Shown here: positions 1 to 9,706 of the stretch, in pieces | Layout of the letters: every line of letters begins with the position of its first letter | Numbering within the stretch: the first letter of the stretch is position 1 | From: DATJKD01 sp963728295 | Lineage (GTDB): Bacteria > Pseudomonadota > Gammaproteobacteria > Steroidobacterales > Steroidobacteraceae | Reading direction: 5' to 3' | Length of the DNA: 64,000 bases | Assembly: GCA_963728295.1 (NCBI GenBank) | Contig: CAVSKB010000019.1 | Span: forward strand, 372,001-436,000 | Made by a program: the position numbers and the translations under genes | Notes under the pieces: generated by a model | Seen by the model: only the letters and a program-made list of their open reading frames with translations | What the model was told of the DNA's origin: nothing | The model's database searches: none

Positions 1-2
1 AT

Positions 3-704
3 TTCCCCGTGCAGAAGAACATCGCCCGGGAGGACGTACTCGGCAAATACGAGATGGTGTTCAAGCGCGACCGTGCCGGGCGGCTGGTCGATGCGCAGGA
101 GTTCAAGAGGCTCAAGTTCCCGAAGAAGCGCTTCGCGCCGGAGCTTCTGGTGGAGCTCCTGACCTCGACGGCCGGAACGGTGCACGACGAGGGCGAGGAC
201 CTCGTCATCGACCACCTGTACATCGAACGGCGCATGACACCGCTCAATCTCTACATCCGCACGGCCACGCGCGACCAGGCCGAGCAGGCCGTGCTCGACT
301 ACGGGCAGGCGATCCGCGACCTCGCGGTGACCAACATCTTCCCCGGCGATCTGCTGCTCAAGAATTTTGGCGTGACGCGGCACAACCGTGTGATCTTCTA
401 CGACTACGACGAGCTTTGCCTGGTCACCGACTGCCGCTTCCGCGAGATCCCGCAGGCCGAGCACGACGAGGACGAGACGCGCGCCGAGGCCTGGTACTAC
501 GTCGCCGACAACGATGTGTTCCCCGAGACCTTCATGAACTTTCTGGGGTTCGACGCGCACCTGAAGCGGGTGTTTTACGAATCGCACGGCGAGATCCTGA
601 CCGCCGAGTGGTGGCGCGGGATTCAGCACCGCCTGCGCGACGGGGAGCTGCTCGAGGTGCTGCCCTACCACCGGCATCGAGTCCGGGTATTCAGCAGCCT
701 TTGA
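3..704 (+). CDS. aceK: Isocitrate dehydrogenase kinase/phosphatase, C-terminal part (5' end outside window)
   Basis: AceK reversibly phosphorylates isocitrate dehydrogenase in the cytoplasm, switching carbon between the TCA cycle and the glyoxylate bypass. The 230 or so residues present match the C-terminal kinase half of the family. They include the FPGDLLLKNFGVTRH stretch followed by VIFYDYDELC, which form the catalytic and metal-binding part of the AceK fold, and the family's typical ending with TAEWW. The frame is open to the left edge, so the gene begins outside the window and the ATG at 9 is internal. It ends 19 bases before the convergent regulator gene. Identification rests on recalled family motifs and is strong. 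Confidence 0.95.
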   Translation, partial: FPVQKNIAREDVLGKYEMVFKRDRAGRLVDAQEFKRLKFPKKRFAPELLVELLTSTAGTVHDEGEDLVIDHLYIERRMTPLNLYIRTATRDQAEQAVLDYGQAIRDLAVTNIFPGDLLLKNFGVTRHNRVIFYDYDELCLVTDCRFREIPQAEHDEDETRAEAWYYVADNDVFPETFMNFLGFDAHLKRVFYESHGEILTAEWWRGIQHRLRDGELLEVLPYHRHRVRVFSSL

Positions 705-723
705 TTTGAGTCAGAGCCACCTG

Positions 724-2640
724 TCAGGTAGGCTCGGCCATCAGTTCTTTCCAGCGCGGATCGGTGTGCAGCGGCGCCAGGAACGGAGAAAGGTCCATTT
801 CCCGCTGCATCCAGAAGATTTGATAGTCCGACGTCTCTGCCCCAGGATCGATCGCGTTGCGGTAGTCCTGAAGGGTCGAGACGGCTTCCTCCGTCATTCG
901 ACGATACGCATACACCTCGGCCAGGCGGATGTTCCTGCCCAGGTCGGATCCTCTGCCTTCGACCAGCCGCGCCAGTGCAGCGTCCGCCTCAGTCCGGCGA
1001 CCCGGTGCATCGAACAGGAGGGCCAATCCGTGGTCGCGAGCCTCACCTTCGGGCAGGCGGAAGCATGCCGCGTGGACCTCGTCATACCGCCGCTGCAGGA
1101 CGAGGACGCGGATGATCTCGAGCTCAATATCATCGTTGTCCGGACTCAGTTCCTTTGCCTTGAGAAACTCGGATTTCGCGTCTTCCAGCCGGCCCACGGC
1201 GACCAGCATGACGCCCAGGTTGTTGCGGTTGACTGCGGACAAAGGATCTCGCGCCACCATCTGCCGATGGAGGTCGACGTCGGCTTCGAGGTGACCGCCT
1301 GATTCGACGCTCACTTCAAAATCTGCATCCGCACCCGGATCGAGGCTGGCAGCCGTTTCAAGGTGCTTGTGTGCGTTTTCGCGATCACCCCCTTCGAAAT
1401 AGAACCGCGCCAACGTGTAGTGGCCTTCAGCGACGCGCGGTGCGAGGGCCACGGCCTTGTGCGCCGCCTCGCCTTGTTTCACGCGGGCGACGGAGCGGGG
1501 CATGCTACCGCCATCGCCCAGTAGACTGTAGGCTCGAGAGAGTGCCGCCCATGCCCTCGCGTAGTCGGGCTCGAGGGACACGGCATCCTCGTAGTACTTG
1601 GCGGACCGCTCGGCGTCGCCTGGCCCCCGGCGATTGAAGAAGAATTCTCCTTGCAAAAACAGTTGATGCGCCGCCGCGGTGTTGGGCGCCGGGAAGTCAT
1701 GTGTCGCATCGCTGAGCGACAAATCCAGGGCCGTCGCGACCGACGCAGCAATCTCATCCTGCACAGCAAATAGGTCACCGAGCGCGCGGTCGTAGGTCCT
1801 GGACCACAGATGTGAATTGCTCGAGGCCTCGATAAGCTGTGCGGTAATCCGCACCTGGTCGCCGGCCCGACGCACGCTGCCTTCGAGAACGTGGCTGACA
1901 TCGAGCTTCGACGCGATCTCGCGAATATCGGTCTGCTGATCCCTGAATGTGAATGACGAGGTTCTCGCGATCACCCGTAGCGCGGGGATCCGGGTCAGTC
2001 GGTTGAGTATCTCGTCCGCAATACCGTCCGACAGGTATCTCTGGTCCTGCGCTGCGCTCATGTCGACGAATGGCAGGACGGCGATCGAATTCGTTGCTGC
2101 AGCGGCGGTGCGGGGCGCCGATTCCCGTGGTGGTTTGTCAGACAGACGACTGGCGACAAGCCACGCGCCACCCGCCAGGAGCATGATGCTTGCGATCGCC
2201 AGCACAGTCCGGTTCGACCGAGGCTGGGCGCGAGGATCCGGCGACGCCGGGGACAGTGAGGGTGGCGTCGGTGAAGGCGATGGCACGTCGATTTTGCCGT
2301 TGAGGCGGTAGCCCCGCTTCGGCAGCGTCTCGAGCATCGACCTGTACCGCTCGTCGCTACCAGCGTGGCTGAGCTGGCGACGCAGTTCAGAGACGCACCG
2401 CGACAGGGCGTCGTCGGTCACCACTGTGTCCGGCCACACCTCTCTCAGCAGTTCCTCACGCAGCACAACCTGCCCGGCGCTTTGTGCGAGCAGTACGAGC
2501 ACGTCCATGACCTTGGGATCCAGCGCCTCGCGGCCACCAGGTCCAGAGACCTCGCCTGTACGCGGGTCGATAGCTAGCCCCTCGAGCCGAAAACCACTCT
2601 CAAGCGGCGGATCGCCGTGAATTTCGGATGAGGCGTTCAT
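724..2640 (-). CDS. Membrane-anchored winged-helix transcriptional regulator with TolB-like and TPR domains (CadC/ToxR type)
   Basis: This is a 638-residue one-component regulator. Residues about 15-115 form an OmpR/PhoB-type winged helix (PKVMDVLVLLA, then LSRCVSELRRQL and the wing ending PKRGYRLNG). One membrane segment lies near 146-168 (VLAIASIMLLAGG). It is followed by a TolB-like region starting at SIAVLPFVDMSA and by TPR repeats to the end. The N-terminus would bind DNA in the cytoplasm and the rest lies in the periplasm, as in CadC. The protein is the family's usual length and uses an ATG start. It lies next to surface-protein and TonB-receptor genes and could control them, but this is inference. 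A second TolB/TPR protein without a winged helix lies at 40495-42725. Confidence 0.85.
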   Translation of the reverse strand: MNASSEIHGDPPLESGFRLEGLAIDPRTGEVSGPGGREALDPKVMDVLVLLAQSAGQVVLREELLREVWPDTVVTDDALSRCVSELRRQLSHAGSDERYRSMLETLPKRGYRLNGKIDVPSPSPTPPSLSPASPDPRAQPRSNRTVLAIASIMLLAGGAWLVASRLSDKPPRESAPRTAAAATNSIAVLPFVDMSAAQDQRYLSDGIADEILNRLTRIPALRVIARTSSFTFRDQQTDIREIASKLDVSHVLEGSVRRAGDQVRITAQLIEASSNSHLWSRTYDRALGDLFAVQDEIAASVATALDLSLSDATHDFPAPNTAAAHQLFLQGEFFFNRRGPGDAERSAKYYEDAVSLEPDYARAWAALSRAYSLLGDGGSMPRSVARVKQGEAAHKAVALAPRVAEGHYTLARFYFEGGDRENAHKHLETAASLDPGADADFEVSVESGGHLEADVDLHRQMVARDPLSAVNRNNLGVMLVAVGRLEDAKSEFLKAKELSPDNDDIELEIIRVLVLQRRYDEVHAACFRLPEGEARDHGLALLFDAPGRRTEADAALARLVEGRGSDLGRNIRLAEVYAYRRMTEEAVSTLQDYRNAIDPGAETSDYQIFWMQREMDLSPFLAPLHTDPRWKELMAEPT

Positions 2641-2835
2641 CTGGAGGCCGATATCGGAACGATATCAGGGTTTTATCAGGACACGAATGCCTCACCTCGC
2701 CAACCATTCGCGGCGCCAGGGCTACTTTCAGTCAATCAGGCGCTTGGGCAAGTCCGGCTCGCAAGGGAGACATCGATGGCTGACCACGACTACAACCATG
2801 AAGATCCTCGCAGATGCTCTCGGTTTCGTCGGCCA

Positions 2836-4268
2836 ATGAACGTTTCCAAGCGATTTCACTCGCTCGTGCTGCTTGCCTGCGGGAAAGCGATCGTGGCCGT
2901 GGCATCAGCAGCTCCCGTGCAATGGGAGCACGCGGCGGGGGGAAACGGACACCTCTACGAAGTGATCCGGGTCGGACGTCAACTCCATTGGGACGAAGCC
3001 AGGCAAGCGGCCAAGGCACTCGGTCCTGGCTGGGACCTCGCGACGATCACCACCGCCGAAGAGAGCACATTCGTCAAGAGTCTTTTCGGGAGCGATCCGA
3101 GGTTCTTCAATCTGTTTCCCGTGGGTCCGGTGCCCCGGAACGGACCGTGGATCGGCGGTTTCAATATCGTCGACCGAAACACGTTCCAGTGGGTGACGGG
3201 CGAGCCTGTTTCGTTTACGGACTGGGGGCCCTTCTTCTTTTACAGCGGCAGGCCGATTTCCTACGCGGATTTTGCGCCCCCCTTTGGGGACGGGTCAGGG
3301 ATCGCCTGGAGTACACCCCGCTTCGCTTTTGACTTCAATAGTCCGATCGCGTACGTCGCGGAGTCTTCCACGCCCGGGCCCGGCGGACTGGTGCTCACGA
3401 GATCCGCGGTACCAGGGTGCCACAGCGTGACGGGAACGGTAACCATTTCCCAGCCCGCGCCGCTGCAAGGCCTGGTCGTCAATCTCAGCGATACACTCAA
3501 CTCGGCCAGGAGCCCCGCAACGCTGACGATCCCGGCGGGTGCAACGAGCGCCGCCTTCACGATCAAGACGTCGCCGGTCGCCTCGAGCGAGACGGGTAGT
3601 GTCCGCGCCACATTCGGCACCACGACGCTCAACCAGCCACTCACCGTGCGGCCGATGGGCTTGCTCTCTTCTCGCTCTCGCCGCCTACGGTCGTCGGCGG
3701 CAGCACCGTGACCGGAAGGGCAACGCTCGAGTGCAAGGCGGCGCCGGGACCGATCACCGTAGACCTGAAGAGCAATCACCCGGCGCTTGCGTCGCCCGTC
3801 GCTACGAGCGTGGTCATACCCCAAGGGCTGCAGTCGGAAACATTCGAGGTCACGACCCATCCGGCCCTAGCGCAAAGCTCGGTGTCGATCACGGCGTCAG
3901 CGAACGGGAGCGCGAAGTCCAGGACGCTCAGGTTGATTCCAGCCGCCTCGGTGAGCCCGACGAAGCTGAAGTTCGGAAATGTACTGGTTGACAGCTTCAG
4001 ACCCAGCCCGGAGCAAAACGTGAGGCTCTACAACAAGGGTACGACGTCGTTCTCGATCACAGGCATCGAATTCAAGAACGGGTTCCTTCATTCGCGGCCC
4101 TTCCTGGGGAGACACAACTGTCCGGTCAAACTGGCGGCGGGCACCTCCTGCACGATCGCAGTCCGGATGTGGCCGACAAAAAGGGGAGTGAACTCCTCCA
4201 CCCTGAGCATCCGGACGAGTGCCACGAGCACCCCGCTCAGCGTCTGGGTCTCGGGCACGGGCATTTAA
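2836..4268 (+). CDS. Secreted C-type-lectin-like protein with choice-of-anchor D domain (frameshifted)
   Basis: The predicted protein starts at the ATG at 2836 with a Sec-type signal peptide (SLVLLACGKAIVAVASA). A C-type-lectin-like domain follows (HLYEVIRVGRQLHWDEARQA through WIGGFN and FQWVTGEPVSFTDW). Next come two copies of a beta-sandwich repeat with a SVTGTVTISQPAPLQG or TVTGRATLECKAAPGP core. It ends in an ASPM-SPD-2-Hydin type domain (SPTKLKFGNVLVD). The first frame stops at 3711, but the second repeat continues without a break in another frame from about 3660, so one frameshift of two extra or one missing base lies within a CT-rich run at 3660-3680. The likely role is binding carbohydrate or matrix outside the cell. 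An ATG at 2776 would add residues unlike a signal peptide. Confidence 0.7.
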
Positions 4269-4303
4269 GTTCCATTGTTTGCGCGGATACGGAGTAGACG
4301 ACA

Positions 4304-6385
4304 ATGAAGGAGCACCGCCGGTACCCCGGCAGCTTTGCCTCGACGGCGGCGGTGGCATCGATGCTGCTCTGCCCGCTCGCGTGGAGCGCCCCGGGCGATC
4401 TCGATCCTGCTTTCGGCGATATCGGGCGAGCCACGGAGCTGCCTGGACTGCTCGGCGATGTGTGGTCAATCGAGCCCCACGGGGACGCGTTCGTCCTGGG
4501 AGGCGGGGGACTAGCACCGTCCGACGACCCTGAGATCACCCTTTCCTTCGGTTTCACCGCCCGCATCGCGCAGAATGGTTCGATCGACCCGAACTTTGCA
4601 GGCGCGATACCCCAGGACCTGATCGTCCATGACGTCGCCACGCTGAGCGACGGCCGTGTCATCGGCGTCGGGCGCGGGTTCACGGCGTTTCGACTGACCG
4701 CGAGCGGTGCGCTGGATGCGACCTTCGGTGAGGGCGGGTTCGCGCAAGGACCGGCGGAAATGGATCTCTTCACAGGCGCGTCGGTCGTGCTCGATGACTC
4801 GGGGCGCGCGGTGATCGCCGGAAGTTCCGGACGTAGCCTGGCTGTTTTTCGACTGCTGCCGAACGGCGAAATGGATGACTCGTTCGGGGACGCCGGTGTG
4901 TTCACCTGGAGCGGCAACCGGACCTTAATTTCGCGGCCGCGCCTGTTGCGGATTCCTGATGGTTACCGCGTCATCCTGAATAGCTTCGTGTTGCCTTCCC
5001 CAGACATCCCGAGCCCGCGATCGTTCAAGTGCCGGGTCGTAGCGCTGCGTGACGACGGCGGGCTCGATACGACCTTTGGAGCTGCCGGGTTTGTGGATCT
5101 TGGCGAACTTTCAATTTGTGCTGGCCTTGCCGCGCAGCCGGATGGGGGGCTCGTAATCGCGCGCAATGGTGTAACTGCAATTCGCCTGAGTGCGAGCGGC
5201 GAACGGGATGCAAGTTTCAACACAGAAGAGGCCACGGCCGGGATGTCCGGTATCACGGCGCTGGCCGCCGCATCCGACGGTTCACTGCTCATGGCTGGCC
5301 CCGGCGACACAGGGATTTCCGGCTCGCTCGTGGTCAGATTGCGGGCGGACGGCATGCGCGACGCGTCGTTCGGCGATGTCGGTGCGACCTGGGTTGACCT
5401 GCCGTCGTCGACCGGGGTCCAGACCGTCTACGACATTTTGCCTCTGGCGGAGGGAGACATCGTGCTCGCCGGCGGTGTTCCCGACGCCGCGGGATTGGGG
5501 CATCCATTCGTCGCACGTTTGCTCGGCAATTCCGGAATGGATGGTCCGGGTGTGGTTGGCGTAAAGCGCTTCCTCATTGACGCGACATCGAACCCGAACC
5601 AGGCCGTCGTGGCCGTGCGCCGCACCGGCGGCCGCGCGGGTGCCATGAGCGTCGCATACCGGACGTGGACCAGCCCGGATGCCGCATCGCCGGCAGCCGA
5701 AGGACAGAACTACGTTGCCACTAGCGGGCGCCTGACGTGGGCCGACCAGGACTCCCAGGAAAAGGAGATCGTGGTGCAGCTGCTGGGCGAAATTGACGGC
5801 AACCCGGAGAACGACCGGACATTCGAAGTCCAGCTGTCGGATGTCCAGGGTGGCGGCCTCGGTTCAACGATCGCCACCGTCAACACGGGCTTCCTCGCTG
5901 CGATCTTGCGGATTGATCCAACGGACCTCACCGTAGACGAGTCGCAAGGCACGATCTCACTCAACCTGGTCCGAGACACCAACGTTGCGGGTGTGGTCTC
6001 GGCGACGGTGACGGCGTCGGCCGACACGGCAATTGCAGACAGCGACTATCGCTTCGAGCCCACCATCATCGAGTGGGCGGACGGCGACGCGTCGATCAAG
6101 ACGGTGAGCATTCCGATCGTCGATGACGACGCGCAGGAATCCAGCGAATCCTTCACCGTAAGCATCACAGGTGCAACGAACGGCGCCCTGATCGGCGACC
6201 CGTCCGTCACCAGGATCACAATCAACGACGACGACCAGGATGACAACTCAGGCGGCGGCAGCCAGGGCGGCAGCTCGGGCGGCGGTCAATTCGGGCTCTT
6301 CCCGATGATTCTGCTGGGTTTCGCCGGCGTGTTCCGGGCCGTTCAGCAACGCCTGAGCCGACGCTCTGCGTTTCAGAAGGAATAG
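4304..6385 (+). CDS. Delta-60 repeat / Calx-beta surface protein with GlyGly-CTERM-like sorting tail
   Basis: This 693-residue exported protein has an N-terminal signal peptide ending near CPLAWSAPG. It then carries about seven delta-60 repeats, each with an LDATFGEGGFA-type core, over roughly residues 30-400. Two Calx-beta domains follow (about 425-525 and 545-648, the second closing with FTVSITGATNG and ITINDDD). The C-terminus has a Gly/Ser linker, a hydrophobic segment (LFPMILLGFAGVF) and a basic end (RRLSRR-like). This resembles the GlyGly-CTERM signal processed by rhombosortase and used with type II secretion. It lies 35 bases after the lectin-like gene and may be co-transcribed with it. 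Its last 13 bases overlap the convergent receptor gene. The ligand is unknown, and no catalytic domain is visible. Confidence 0.75.
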   Translation: MKEHRRYPGSFASTAAVASMLLCPLAWSAPGDLDPAFGDIGRATELPGLLGDVWSIEPHGDAFVLGGGGLAPSDDPEITLSFGFTARIAQNGSIDPNFAGAIPQDLIVHDVATLSDGRVIGVGRGFTAFRLTASGALDATFGEGGFAQGPAEMDLFTGASVVLDDSGRAVIAGSSGRSLAVFRLLPNGEMDDSFGDAGVFTWSGNRTLISRPRLLRIPDGYRVILNSFVLPSPDIPSPRSFKCRVVALRDDGGLDTTFGAAGFVDLGELSICAGLAAQPDGGLVIARNGVTAIRLSASGERDASFNTEEATAGMSGITALAAASDGSLLMAGPGDTGISGSLVVRLRADGMRDASFGDVGATWVDLPSSTGVQTVYDILPLAEGDIVLAGGVPDAAGLGHPFVARLLGNSGMDGPGVVGVKRFLIDATSNPNQAVVAVRRTGGRAGAMSVAYRTWTSPDAASPAAEGQNYVATSGRLTWADQDSQEKEIVVQLLGEIDGNPENDRTFEVQLSDVQGGGLGSTIATVNTGFLAAILRIDPTDLTVDESQGTISLNLVRDTNVAGVVSATVTASADTAIADSDYRFEPTIIEWADGDASIKTVSIPIVDDDAQESSESFTVSITGATNGALIGDPSVTRITINDDDQDDNSGGGSQGGSSGGGQFGLFPMILLGFAGVFRAVQQRLSRRSAFQKE

Positions 6386-9300
6386 CGGAGGTTGACGTAG
6401 TAGCGCCGGCCGAAGACGTCGTACTGCGACGGGTCGGTGTTCGCCCCCTGCGCACTAGGGAAGATTGGCGGGTCCGCGTCGGTGAGGTTCTCGACCCCGA
6501 CCCCAAGCCGCAGTCCACCGAGCATACCCGCTGCGAATTCGTAGCTCGCGTTGAGGTCGAAATAGTCCCTGCTTGGGATCCGGAACATCGGAGACAAGGT
6601 CCTGTCCGCGTCGGCCATGGCGTCGATGTAACGCCAGGTCGCACCGAGCGTCAGGTCTCGCCACGCGTAGCTCAGGTGCAGATTGGATTTCCATTCCGGA
6701 AACGAAGCGCCGACGCCCAGAGTAAACGAGCCGCCGACGGGTGAGCCGATCGTCCCGGCGAGCTCCTCGGGCGGTGCCGTACTGTCGGCGACGCTGATCG
6801 TCCACGAATCGACCCAGGCGACGAGCCAGGTGACAGCCAGCTGCCCCGGTCCGAGATCGAAACGCCAGTCGAGCTGCAGGTCCAGACCGTCGGTCTCCCA
6901 GTCGTACGCATTGCGCAGAAGCGCCCCGACATCCTCGATACCGCCGGAGACAGGGTTGCGCCCGAAATACGTGCACCATTCGTTCGCGGCGGAGAAGCTC
7001 GGGTTGTAATCGGCGTCGTAGCAGTTTTGGACGAACACCTCGAACGGAACATCCGTGATCCGGTCGGCGATGTCGATGCGGTACCAGTCGAGCGAAATCT
7101 GCAGGTTCGCCAGCAGCGAATCCGTCATGCGCGAGGTCCAGACCATGCCAACCGTGGTCGTAGTCGCCTCTTCCGGTCCCAGATCGGGGTTGCCCCCCGC
7201 CACGCCAGACGTGAAATCCGGGGCTCGAAACGTCGGTAGCGCGTCCTCTGGCACGCCGTGCTCAAGGCAGAGCGCCTCGACACTGGGAGCGTCGGGGCCG
7301 TTCCGCTGGGCGCTCCTGACGTCGCACGGCTCGACACCTTGCTCGAAGAAGAAATAGTCAAAGGTGGCGGGCAGCTGCGGCAGGTACAGCTCGTAGACGC
7401 TTGCGGCGCGCACGGCTTCCTGGAACGAGCCGCGCACGCGGATCCCATCGATCGGCTCGTAGAGCAGCTCCGCCTTCCAGGAATCGAAACTGCCAGCCGA
7501 TGCATAGTCCGACAGCCGGTAACCGAGCACGGTCTCGAACGACCGCACCCCGGGCATGCCCGCGAAGACGGGCAACAGGACCTCGACGTACAGGTCAATG
7601 TTGTGATCGTTGCCGCGTATGTCCTGCGATGCATTGAACCCCTGGATGTCCGGTCGGCCGTCTGGCAGGAACACGCTCGCCACGGGCGAGGCGCTGTACT
7701 CGTACCGATCCTCCTTGTAGAAGATGCCAAAAGCCGCGCGAAGGTCGCCGGCCGGCAATGAAGCAAGCGGTCCGGAGATCGACGCCTCGACGATCGTTTG
7801 ATCGACGCTCGAATGGTTGGACGCATCGACCGCAATGTAGTCCGCGCATTCGCGCGAGATCGACCCGAGCCCAAAGGGATCAAAGCCGCCGCACAGCGAT
7901 ACGCCACCGTCCGGTGCAAAGGTCAGCTCTTCGACCTTCGAGGTGAGCAGGTTGCCCGTCTGGTGATCGGTCTGGTCGTTGGCGCCGACCTGGACGTACG
8001 CCTCGTAATCCCAGCGGTCCAGAACCGACCCCGCCACACCCAGCGTCGCCTGGAACACGTCGTACTGGACCGTCGAGACACGCGGCCCAAGCTCCGACAT
8101 GCGCTTGGCCAGATCCACAGGCGCGTCTGGTTCGGGTCGCGAATCGAGCAGCAGACTGAGATCGTCAGGTATGAACGGATTGTCGACCGGCATGAACATC
8201 GCGAACGCGGGTGTGGGCGCCAACTGCAGGCTCACCGAGTAGTCTGCGTACAGACCCTGCGCGTAGACGCGGGTCGATTCGGTCAGGTCGAACTCCGCGC
8301 GCGCGTATGCGGAGGTGCGCTTGAGCGGCAGCTGCAGCGCGTTCTGTGGCGCGAAGTTGTAAAGGTACACAAACTCGTTGAAGCTCACCGGGTCTCTTGC
8401 ACCCCGATAGTTCGCGACGGCCGGCTGCTGCTGTTCCAGGAAGAAGAAGTCGCCAAGCGTGAACAGGGTCCCGTCCGAATTGAAACCAACGCTTTGCGGG
8501 TACGGCACCGATCCTGCGCCATAAGACGCCATCAACGCGTCGAAAGCCTGCTCGCTTGGCAAGTTATTGACGTCGAAGAAATTGGCCCGTCCCTCCTCGA
8601 TGACTTCGCTTCCGCCCGGCAGGAAGGATCGCCCGGGACCCAGGGTGCCTAGTCCCGGCCCGATGTAGGCCAGCGCGTACTTCGAGAAGTCGCGATCGGC
8701 AAGGGTCACGAGCTCGCGATCCGAATATCCCACGGAGCCGATGATCGAGCCCCGGCCGCGGGCGAAGTCCGTGCCCGCCGTTAGCGCGGCCTCATATTGC
8801 GTGGCGTCGCCGCTATCCGTTTGCCCCCACGCGCCATCGATCTCGACGCCGTCGAAATCGCGCTTGAGCTTGAAATTGACGACACCGGCGAGCGCGTCCG
8901 AGCCGTACACCGCCGAGGCGCCGCCGGTGATGATCTCGACGGTCTCGATCAGCGAGGCCGGAATAATGTTGAGATCGGCGACGCCATTGCCGTTCGCTGG
9001 CATCAGCCGCTTGCCGTCCACCAGCACCAATGTCGAAGTCGGGCCAAGTCCTCTCAGGGCGACGTTGGCCTGTCCGCCGTTCGAGGGATTGTTCGAGGTG
9101 CTCGTGAACGCGGGAACAAACTGCGGCAGGGTATTGAGGGCGGATTCGACCGTGCGCGAGCCGCTGCGCTGGAACAGCTCCTCGGTGACCGAGACGATCG
9201 GGCTCGCGGAGTTGAAATCGGGCCGCGCGATGCGGGAGCCGGTCACGAAGATCTGCTCGAGCTCGGCCTCCTCGCCCAGTATCGGTGTCGCGCAGACGCA

Positions 9301-9411
9301 GAGCCCGACGAGAAGTGCGCCGCCGAGATGCTTGGCCACGTGCGAGTCGGGAGCGCGCACCGCGATATGCGCCCCCGGCACCGGTTTGACCCGGACGCGC
9401 GTACGCGTCAT
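6373..9411 (-). CDS. TonB-dependent outer-membrane receptor (paralog 1)
   Basis: This 1012-residue TonB-dependent receptor actively imports a ligand across the outer membrane using TonB-ExbB-ExbD energy. The start has a hydrophobic signal segment (LGGALLVGLCVCATPILG), then a TonB-box-like IFVTGSRI. The plug domain follows (VESALNTLPQFVP, VDGKRLMP, GGASAVYGSDALAGVVNF), then a long beta-barrel ending in an aromatic residue (NLRYSF). Length and layout match the large receptor group common in Xanthomonadales and sphingomonads. It lies in tandem with a close paralog at 9707-12700, with about 295 bases between. No siderophore- or cobalamin-specific neighbours are present. The adjacent lectin-like and delta-60 genes hint at a polymer or peptide substrate, but this is inference. 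Confidence 0.92.
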   Translation of the reverse strand: MTRTRVRVKPVPGAHIAVRAPDSHVAKHLGGALLVGLCVCATPILGEEAELEQIFVTGSRIARPDFNSASPIVSVTEELFQRSGSRTVESALNTLPQFVPAFTSTSNNPSNGGQANVALRGLGPTSTLVLVDGKRLMPANGNGVADLNIIPASLIETVEIITGGASAVYGSDALAGVVNFKLKRDFDGVEIDGAWGQTDSGDATQYEAALTAGTDFARGRGSIIGSVGYSDRELVTLADRDFSKYALAYIGPGLGTLGPGRSFLPGGSEVIEEGRANFFDVNNLPSEQAFDALMASYGAGSVPYPQSVGFNSDGTLFTLGDFFFLEQQQPAVANYRGARDPVSFNEFVYLYNFAPQNALQLPLKRTSAYARAEFDLTESTRVYAQGLYADYSVSLQLAPTPAFAMFMPVDNPFIPDDLSLLLDSRPEPDAPVDLAKRMSELGPRVSTVQYDVFQATLGVAGSVLDRWDYEAYVQVGANDQTDHQTGNLLTSKVEELTFAPDGGVSLCGGFDPFGLGSISRECADYIAVDASNHSSVDQTIVEASISGPLASLPAGDLRAAFGIFYKEDRYEYSASPVASVFLPDGRPDIQGFNASQDIRGNDHNIDLYVEVLLPVFAGMPGVRSFETVLGYRLSDYASAGSFDSWKAELLYEPIDGIRVRGSFQEAVRAASVYELYLPQLPATFDYFFFEQGVEPCDVRSAQRNGPDAPSVEALCLEHGVPEDALPTFRAPDFTSGVAGGNPDLGPEEATTTTVGMVWTSRMTDSLLANLQISLDWYRIDIADRITDVPFEVFVQNCYDADYNPSFSAANEWCTYFGRNPVSGGIEDVGALLRNAYDWETDGLDLQLDWRFDLGPGQLAVTWLVAWVDSWTISVADSTAPPEELAGTIGSPVGGSFTLGVGASFPEWKSNLHLSYAWRDLTLGATWRYIDAMADADRTLSPMFRIPSRDYFDLNASYEFAAGMLGGLRLGVGVENLTDADPPIFPSAQGANTDPSQYDVFGRRYYVNLRYSF

Positions 9412-9413
9412 CG

Positions 9414-9662
9414 ATGCACTACGCAGTTGACCCCCATCGGATTCATGAAAGACGAGGCCGTTGCGACGCTGACAGGCGCCTGTTCGAGCAATACCCGCTC
9501 GTCGACTTCTTCTTTCCTCAGCTGCCCTGGTTCAGGAGCCTCGAAGGGCATGCGGGCTACGAACAGCTCATGACCGAACGTACGCGCCGCATCGACAAGG
9601 CCCATGCCGAAATGGTGCAACTCGAGGCAAATGCTAAAGGGTCCGTCCTGCAGTTGCGCTAA
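9414..9662 (+). pseudogene. Possible 3' remnant of a TPR/TolB-type regulator between the two TonB receptors
   Basis: An 82-codon open frame on the plus strand fills the gap between the two minus-strand receptor genes. From about residue 25 it reads like real protein (LVDFFFPQLPWFRSLEGHAG, then ERTRRIDKAHAEMVQLEAN). That resembles the C-terminal tail seen on TolB/TPR regulators, where a last 'x-F-x-x-L' repeat is followed by a charged helix. The first residues look random, and there is no Shine-Dalgarno site. I read it as a possible leftover 3' end of a regulator lost around the receptor duplication, or as chance. No function is assigned. Confidence 0.25.
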
Positions 9663-9706
9663 GCGATTCTGAGGCCCGTAAGCCGTCATTGGGTCGAGCG
9701 AATTTC

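Noticed and set aside
7258..8652. Plus-strand open frames within the TonB receptor
   Set aside because: They lie opposite a clearly conserved receptor and have no start context or domain.
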